Below are positions 26,978-31,396 of a stretch of DNA of 31,396 bases, piece by piece. Position 1 is the stretch's first letter; every line of letters starts with the position of its first letter. The notes below the pieces were generated by a model. That model was not told the DNA's origin and ran no database searches. It saw nothing but the letters and a program-made list of their open reading frames with translations. The position numbers and the translations under genes were made by a program. Source of the DNA: Chara braunii. Its lineage: Eukaryota; Streptophyta; Charophyceae; Charales; Characeae. The stretch lies in the NCBI GenBank assembly GCA_003427395.1, contig BFEA01000143.1, forward strand, positions 2,345,027 through 2,376,422. The letters are read 5' to 3'.

Positions 26978-29833
26978 TTGACTGAGTCACCGACAAGAGT
27001 AGTGTCGCGACCCATCCANCACAGGATAGAGATAGAGCCTGGTAGTAGAACTCCTAAGGGTGCAGTCTACAGGATGTCCCCTAGAGAGTTAGAGGAGCTT
27101 CGCAAACAGTTAGACGAGCTCCTTGAGAAAGGTTGGATCAGGCCCAGCTCGTCTCCTTTTGGAGCACTCGTCCTGTTCGTCCCAAAGAAGGAAGGAGAGC
27201 TACGTATGTGCATAGACTATAGGGGTTTGAATGCGATTACCATAAAGAATGCTGAACCGCTGCCCAGGATAGACGATCTTATAGATCGGGTGCAGGGGTG
27301 CAAGTATTTCTCTAAGATAGACTTAAAGTCCGGATATCATCAGATAGAGGTCCATCCTGATGACCAGTACAAGACTGCGTTCCGGACGAGATACGGGCAT
27401 TATGAGTTCATAGTGATGCCCTTTGGACTAACCAACACGCCAACTACTTTTCAGCGTTGTATGAATGACCTGTTTAGACCGTGGTTAGACAAATTTGTGG
27501 TAGTTTATCTAGATGATATTCTAGTTTTCAGTAAGACCCTCCAGGAGCACCAGGGTCATCTGAGGCAGGTCTTGGAGAAGCTTAGAGAGGCTAACTTCAA
27601 GATCAACGCGAAGAAGTGCGAGTGGGCCAAGATACAAGTCATGTACTTGGGCCACGTATTAGACGGAGATGGCATTAAGCCAGAGGACAGCAAGATCGCG
27701 GCGATTAGAGACTGGCCTACACCCCGCACATTGACAGAGTTGCGGTCGTTTTTAGGCCTAGCTAACTACTATAGGAAGTTCGTCAGGAACTTCTCGACCA
27801 TCGCCGCCCCCTTGCGCAGGTTGCTTAAGAAAGAGGCAATCTGGCAGTGGGACAAGGACTGTACGTCTGCGCTAAAGAAATTGAAGTGTGCGTTAATAGA
27901 GTACCCTGTCCTCAAAGTAGTCGATCCATCTTTACCATTTTTCGTCACTACAGACGCGAGTCAGTATGGAATAGGCGCCGTGTTGCAGCAAGACGACGAC
28001 AATGGCTATAGACCCGTAGAGTTCATGTCAGCGAGGATGCCCTGTGAGAAGGTCGTTACCTCCACGTATGAGAGAGAACTCTACGCTCTCAGGCAGGCTT
28101 TGGACCACTGGAAGCACTATCTGCTTGGGAGACACTTCAAAGTTTATTCGGATCACGAGACCCTTAGGTGGTTAAAGACCCAGGCCAAGATGACACCTAA
28201 GTTAACCAGGTGGGCCGCAGAAATAGACCAGTTTGATTTTGAGCTTAAGCCAGTGGAGGGCAAGTATAACGTAGTTGCGGATGCTTTGAGTAGGAGGTCA
28301 GACTACTTTGGAGCCATAGTACACTATCTGGATGTAGGGAGAGACCTGCAGGAAAAAGTAAAGCAAGCGTATGCACAGGACCCTATCTATAGCGACATCC
28401 TCAAGAGAGTTAAGGAGGCCCCAGAGACAGAACCGCATTACTGCACTACCGAAGGATTATTGTTTGAGAAGACATGTGTGTTTGACCGTCTATGCGTTCC
28501 CAGTAGTGAGGAAATTCGCAGTCTAATCCTAGGGGAATGCCATGACATAGAGGGACATTTCGGTTGGCAAAAGACTCCAGCCAACCTGATGCGTGCATAT
28601 ACCTGGCCAGGGATGAAGGATGACTGCATAGAGTATGTCCGTAGTTGCAAAGTATGCCAGCGTAATAAGACCACTACACGTGCGCCCCTAGGTCTTCTCA
28701 GACCCTTGCCTATTCCGGACCAGCCGGGAGACTCAGTGTCCATAGACTTTATGGACACCCAAGTCAAAAGTCGACATGGCAAAAGTCAAGTCATGGTCAT
28801 AGTTGACCGGTTTAGTAAATATGCAGTTTTCGTTCCTTTGCCTGCAGAGGCACGTACAGACTTAGTGATACAGAAGTTCTTTGACTTTTGGGTTAGTGAG
28901 AATGGAATCCCATTGTCAATAGTTAGTGATAGAGATAGTCGTTTCACCAGCCAGAACTGGCAGGAACTCATGAAAGTGTACGGATCTAAGTTGTTAATGT
29001 CGTCTGGCCGCCACCCAGAGACTAACGGTCTGACCGAGCAGATGAACAAGATCCTACAGCAAGTTCTACTCATGTACATTAGACCAGATCAGGTTAATTG
29101 GGATGAGATGTTACCTAAAGTAGCTAGTGCATACAACAATAGCGTGCATCTATCTACCTGTCGCACTCCCAATGAGCTGCACAAGTCCTTTAGACCACGC
29201 AGACCGTTTGAAGGACTGAAGCGGGATCAGGTTCATAGATTACCGCCCGGTACTAGGAAGTTTGCCATACAGCATGAGAAAGAGTTGACAACTATTGTTG
29301 AAAACCTCAGAAAGGCCCAGCATAGAATGATAGAGCAAGCTAATACGCACCGCCGACTGTCGCAGTTTCAGGTAGGTGACTTAGTCTGGGTCAAGGCTAA
29401 AGAGTTTGCACCAGAAGAAAACATCTCACAGAAGTTGCTACCTGCATATAGAGGACCGTGGCCGGTTCTAGAAGTCAAGGGCGGAGAGGATGGACCGTCC
29501 TACACTATAGAGATCCCAGTACACCTCCACACATATCCTGTGTTTCACGCTTCTAAGCTATTGCCATGTGTTACAAGCCAACAGTTCCCTTCTAGGAGAT
29601 CCATGATCCCTCCGGATATGGATGGGAGCTACGACATAGAAGGCATTGTAGATGAGGATGTCTTCAGAACACGAGGTAGAGGTCGTCCACAGAAACAGTA
29701 CAAAGTCCGTTTTGCATATCAGGAACCGGAGGATGACCGCTGGTTTACGAGATCAGAACTTCTAGAAACAGCGCCCGACATAGTCAGAGCATATGAGCGT
29801 GACAGGAAAGGTAAAGGTCCCGCCTTGGACTGA
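26978..29833 (+). CDS. pol: Element 2 Pol: RT, RNase H, integrase, chromodomain
   Basis: 951 open codons ending at TGA 29,831. RT: PFGALVLFVPKKEGELRMC, DYRGLNAIT, FSKIDLKSGYHQI, MPFGLTNTPTTFQ, then catalytic YLDD at 27,506-27,517. RNase H: FVTTDAS (27,941), YERELYAL and YSDHETL supply the acidic residues. Integrase: H-x4-H (HDIEGH) and C-x2-C (CKVC) near 28,540-28,660; D,D,E in DFMD, VSDRDSRF and GLTEQMNK (28,745-29,045), the last an unusual neighbourhood for the usual NGQTER but with Glu kept. A GPW module (YRGPWPVLEV) follows, then a C-terminal chromodomain (29,630-29,805; YDIEGIVDEDV, YKVRF, WFTRSEL). The chromodomain places it in the chromovirus branch, where it steers integration toward marked chromatin. 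This is the best-preserved gene in the window. Confidence 0.9.
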   Translation: MTESPTRVVSRPIXHRIEIEPGSRTPKGAVYRMSPRELEELRKQLDELLEKGWIRPSSSPFGALVLFVPKKEGELRMCIDYRGLNAITIKNAEPLPRIDDLIDRVQGCKYFSKIDLKSGYHQIEVHPDDQYKTAFRTRYGHYEFIVMPFGLTNTPTTFQRCMNDLFRPWLDKFVVVYLDDILVFSKTLQEHQGHLRQVLEKLREANFKINAKKCEWAKIQVMYLGHVLDGDGIKPEDSKIAAIRDWPTPRTLTELRSFLGLANYYRKFVRNFSTIAAPLRRLLKKEAIWQWDKDCTSALKKLKCALIEYPVLKVVDPSLPFFVTTDASQYGIGAVLQQDDDNGYRPVEFMSARMPCEKVVTSTYERELYALRQALDHWKHYLLGRHFKVYSDHETLRWLKTQAKMTPKLTRWAAEIDQFDFELKPVEGKYNVVADALSRRSDYFGAIVHYLDVGRDLQEKVKQAYAQDPIYSDILKRVKEAPETEPHYCTTEGLLFEKTCVFDRLCVPSSEEIRSLILGECHDIEGHFGWQKTPANLMRAYTWPGMKDDCIEYVRSCKVCQRNKTTTRAPLGLLRPLPIPDQPGDSVSIDFMDTQVKSRHGKSQVMVIVDRFSKYAVFVPLPAEARTDLVIQKFFDFWVSENGIPLSIVSDRDSRFTSQNWQELMKVYGSKLLMSSGRHPETNGLTEQMNKILQQVLLMYIRPDQVNWDEMLPKVASAYNNSVHLSTCRTPNELHKSFRPRRPFEGLKRDQVHRLPPGTRKFAIQHEKELTTIVENLRKAQHRMIEQANTHRRLSQFQVGDLVWVKAKEFAPEENISQKLLPAYRGPWPVLEVKGGEDGPSYTIEIPVHLHTYPVFHASKLLPCVTSQQFPSRRSMIPPDMDGSYDIEGIVDEDVFRTRGRGRPQKQYKVRFAYQEPEDDRWFTRSELLETAPDIVRAYERDRKGKGPALD

Positions 29834-30666
29834 GATGTTCTCGGAGGACCTCGAATTTAGGACGGCGGGCGTGAAACAGTTTTCACCTTTTGCAGCTACA
29901 GATGCAGACCCAGGGTTCACTCACCAGACCTCACCCTACTTATGTACAGTATCTGTGTAGAGCCCGAGAATCGAACCTGTGACCTGTGTATCCGTAGACA
30001 ACAGGGAGGGTTGTCACAGGTCCGTAGGTAGCAGGGTTCGATCTATAGGTCTATAGGGTAGGAGTCTTAGCAAAGTCCAGAAACTAGCAAGTGGTCAAGT
30101 GGCGAGGCAAGTGTTCAAGTGGTGAGGCCTGTGGGGACTAAATCGAAGTGCGATTGCAGTGCAAGTCGAGAGGTATAGCAGTAGGTCCCCAGTCAGTCCC
30201 AGTCCGGTCCAGCAAGTACCACGGGGGACTGTGGGCACCATGGGCTGGTGGCACAGGGCAGACCAACGAGTTTCTGAAGTATAAATCAAGAGGCAGCGCC
30301 CAGCCAACCATTCATTCCTGCGTGAGCCATGCGGAAGCGCTGCCACAGCGACTTGTGCAAAGAGGTCTGCAGGGGGCCCGGAGGACGCAGTGGGCAAGAG
30401 AGGAGGAGTTAGCATAGCGATGGGTTAGAGGCAGCCGTAGCTGCTATAGCTGTAGTTAGTGGGAAGAGTGTGTGTGCATGTGTGAGTGCTCAGAGGGACG
30501 TGTGTGGGATATCCAGGGTGATTCAGGGTGTGAACAGTGAGTTGTTTGGGCGCTAAGTCGCCATAGTCAGTTGAAAGAGGACTCATATCTGGAAGCCATA
30601 TCTCTGAGTTCTGAGTGGGCGCATGTCGCCAGTGTGCTGTGCTGCTGTGGCATACTGCGTAGCCAC

Positions 30667-30979
30667 ACGGGCCCTGCAGGCCCGTCCCGGACATTCAGCC
30701 TAGAAGCCTAAAACTTAGGGCTTATAGGCCCCGGTCGTTTCAGCCTGGAAGCTGAAAAACGAGGGCCTGCAGGCCCTACCCCGTTTCAGCCTATTTCTGG
30801 GTCTTTTCAGACCCAGAGTTTTCACCCTGAAACGGAGGGCCATTTTCAGGCCCTCGTTGTTTCGACCTGCCCCTAAGACTCAGGCACGTAAACAGGGATG
30901 CGGAACAGGCCAAGAATAGCCTGTTCCTCACGAGTTTGAGCAGGAGCTGCAGCTGCAGCCCCTGCCTCCCTTCGGCAGG
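30667..30979 (+). repeat. Dense block of perfect hairpins
   Basis: At least nine near-perfect inverted repeats in 313 bp: 30,667-30,685 (near-palindrome ACGGGCC..GGCCCGT), 30,704-30,723 (AAGCCTAA with TTAGGGCTT, one bulge), 30,738-30,757 (TTTCAGC with GCTGAAA), 30,763-30,776 (GGGCCTGCAGGCCC, palindrome), 30,797-30,816 (CTGGGTC with GACCCAG) nested in 30,781-30,835 (CCGTTTCAG with CTGAAACGG), 30,835-30,855 (GAGGGCC with GGCCCTC), 30,902-30,927 (GGAACAGGC with GCCTGTTCC), 30,946-30,959 (GCTGCAGCTGCAGC), and 30,961-30,979 (CCTGCC with GGCAGG). Several share the word TTTCAGCCT at about 45-bp spacing. Function unknown. Confidence 0.8.
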
Positions 30980-31097
30980 CTCAGGAGGCACACCCGGTAG
31001 TACATAGGAAGTTCCCATGCACTTCACGGGTAGGTAGTTCAGTAGGCACGAGGGAGTGTTCAGGAATTCGGCCGCAGCACTCAGGAGGAGCGCTGCA

Positions 31098-31194
31098 GTA
31101 GTCTTCAGCGCTAGGTGGTATTAGCGCTAGCTGTAGTCTTCGGCGCTGGGCGCCATAGCTGTAGTCGTAGTCTTCAGCGCTGGGCGCTGGTAGG
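31098..31194 (+). repeat. Three short repeats with GCGC stems
   Basis: GTAGTCTTC-(A/G)GCGCT occurs three times (about 31,098, 31,133 and 31,168). Each is followed by its own inverted partner: AGCGCTA with TAGCGCT, GGCGC with GCGCC, and CAGCGC with GCGCTG. The arm sequence varies but pairing is kept, as in the hairpin block just upstream. Confidence 0.7.
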
Positions 31195-31321
31195 TGGTAG
31201 ATCGTAGAGTGGGAGAGAGACTGGCGGAGGCCAGTGATACTTACCTGTGGCGCCATCGCTCCAGCTCCATCTTCGTGGTACCGGCATCAAGGCACCAACT
31301 CCACAGGTTAGTACTGGACAC

Positions 31322-31396
31322 AGAGAGAGAGAGAGAGTTCTTCTTCTTCCTCTTCTAAGTCCACCTTCTCTTCTCACCCTCTCGCCACCTGACTTC
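31322..31396 (+). mobile_element. Right-hand LTR-end match, cut by window edge
   Basis: A GA run followed by TTCTTCTTCTTC, TAAGTCCACC and a C/T-rich stretch ending in ACTTC matches 25,843-25,911. It is the only direct repeat I found flanking the Element 2 coding region and supports reading both as LTR 3' ends. Confidence 0.5.

Larger units (their letters stand above)
29834..31396 (+). mobile_element. Element 2 downstream region and 3' LTR, running off the window
   Basis: No ORF of note. Part or all of this is probably the 3' LTR, because its last 70 bases match the sequence just before the Element 2 coding region. Segment 30,180-30,640 is related, in inverted orientation, to 1,130-1,545 and 2,515-2,870. 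A minus-strand B-box-like word (AGGTTCGATTCTCGG) lies at about 29,961-29,975. The start of the LTR cannot be fixed, as no full 5' copy is present. Confidence 0.5.

Noticed and set aside
29961-29975. tRNA gene on the minus strand
   Set aside because: Only a T-arm-like B-box word is present; no D-arm, anticodon arm or acceptor pairing could be found.

Overview
This is a eukaryotic, repeat-dominated window with no convincing host gene. Nearly all recognisable coding capacity belongs to two LTR retroelements of the Ty3/Gypsy (Metaviridae) group, both on the + strand, set among long ATT microsatellites, GACA-rich tracts and tandem repeats. The host cannot be named from sequence alone. Chromodomain-bearing Ty3 elements, long AT-rich trinucleotide arrays and large elements fit a streptophyte; a charophyte alga such as Chara is a low-confidence guess.

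Layout. 1-4,950: non-genic, with five ATT arrays, two GACA-rich tracts and a tandem pair of about 1.3-kb composite repeats (860-2,180 and 2,190-3,250). Each copy of the pair carries an inverted relative of the region 30,100-30,650. 4,950-7,660: a long ladder of hairpin-forming repeats, first 28 units of about 71 bp, then about six units of a second family. 7,660-9,490: non-coding leader with a strong splice donor. 9,497-12,640: an RG-rich ORF, then three diverged tandem copies (A, B, C) of one unrecognised protein family. 12,966-19,609: Gag (capsid-like region, RGG/Q-rich tail, CCHC knuckle) and Pol (protease, RT, RNase H, integrase). 19,762-22,035: a further long ORF in the position an env gene would occupy. 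It is Gag-like, with a charged coiled coil and a C-terminal CCHC knuckle, and lies behind a consensus donor/acceptor pair. I read 4,950 to about 22,640 as one very large element (Element 1), although I could not find its LTRs.

22,640-25,840: mostly non-genic, with an exact 66-bp duplication, a 13-bp inverted repeat, an ATT array, a purine-rich stretch and a TAAA array. 25,843-31,396: a second element (Element 2), a chromovirus with a near-intact 951-codon RT-RNase H-integrase-chromodomain frame. Its gag is reduced to one altered zinc knuckle. Its downstream region contains a dense block of perfect hairpins and ends in sequence matching the stretch just upstream of its coding region, so probably the LTR end.

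Most Element 1 genes, and the start of Element 2 pol, carry scattered in-frame stops in otherwise well-preserved frames. Many can be explained by a single C-to-T or G-to-A change, which suggests deamination-type decay. The unusual combination is in Element 1: a structured repeat leader, a triplicated accessory ORF family upstream of gag with splice acceptors before two copies, and a second Gag-like protein downstream of pol.
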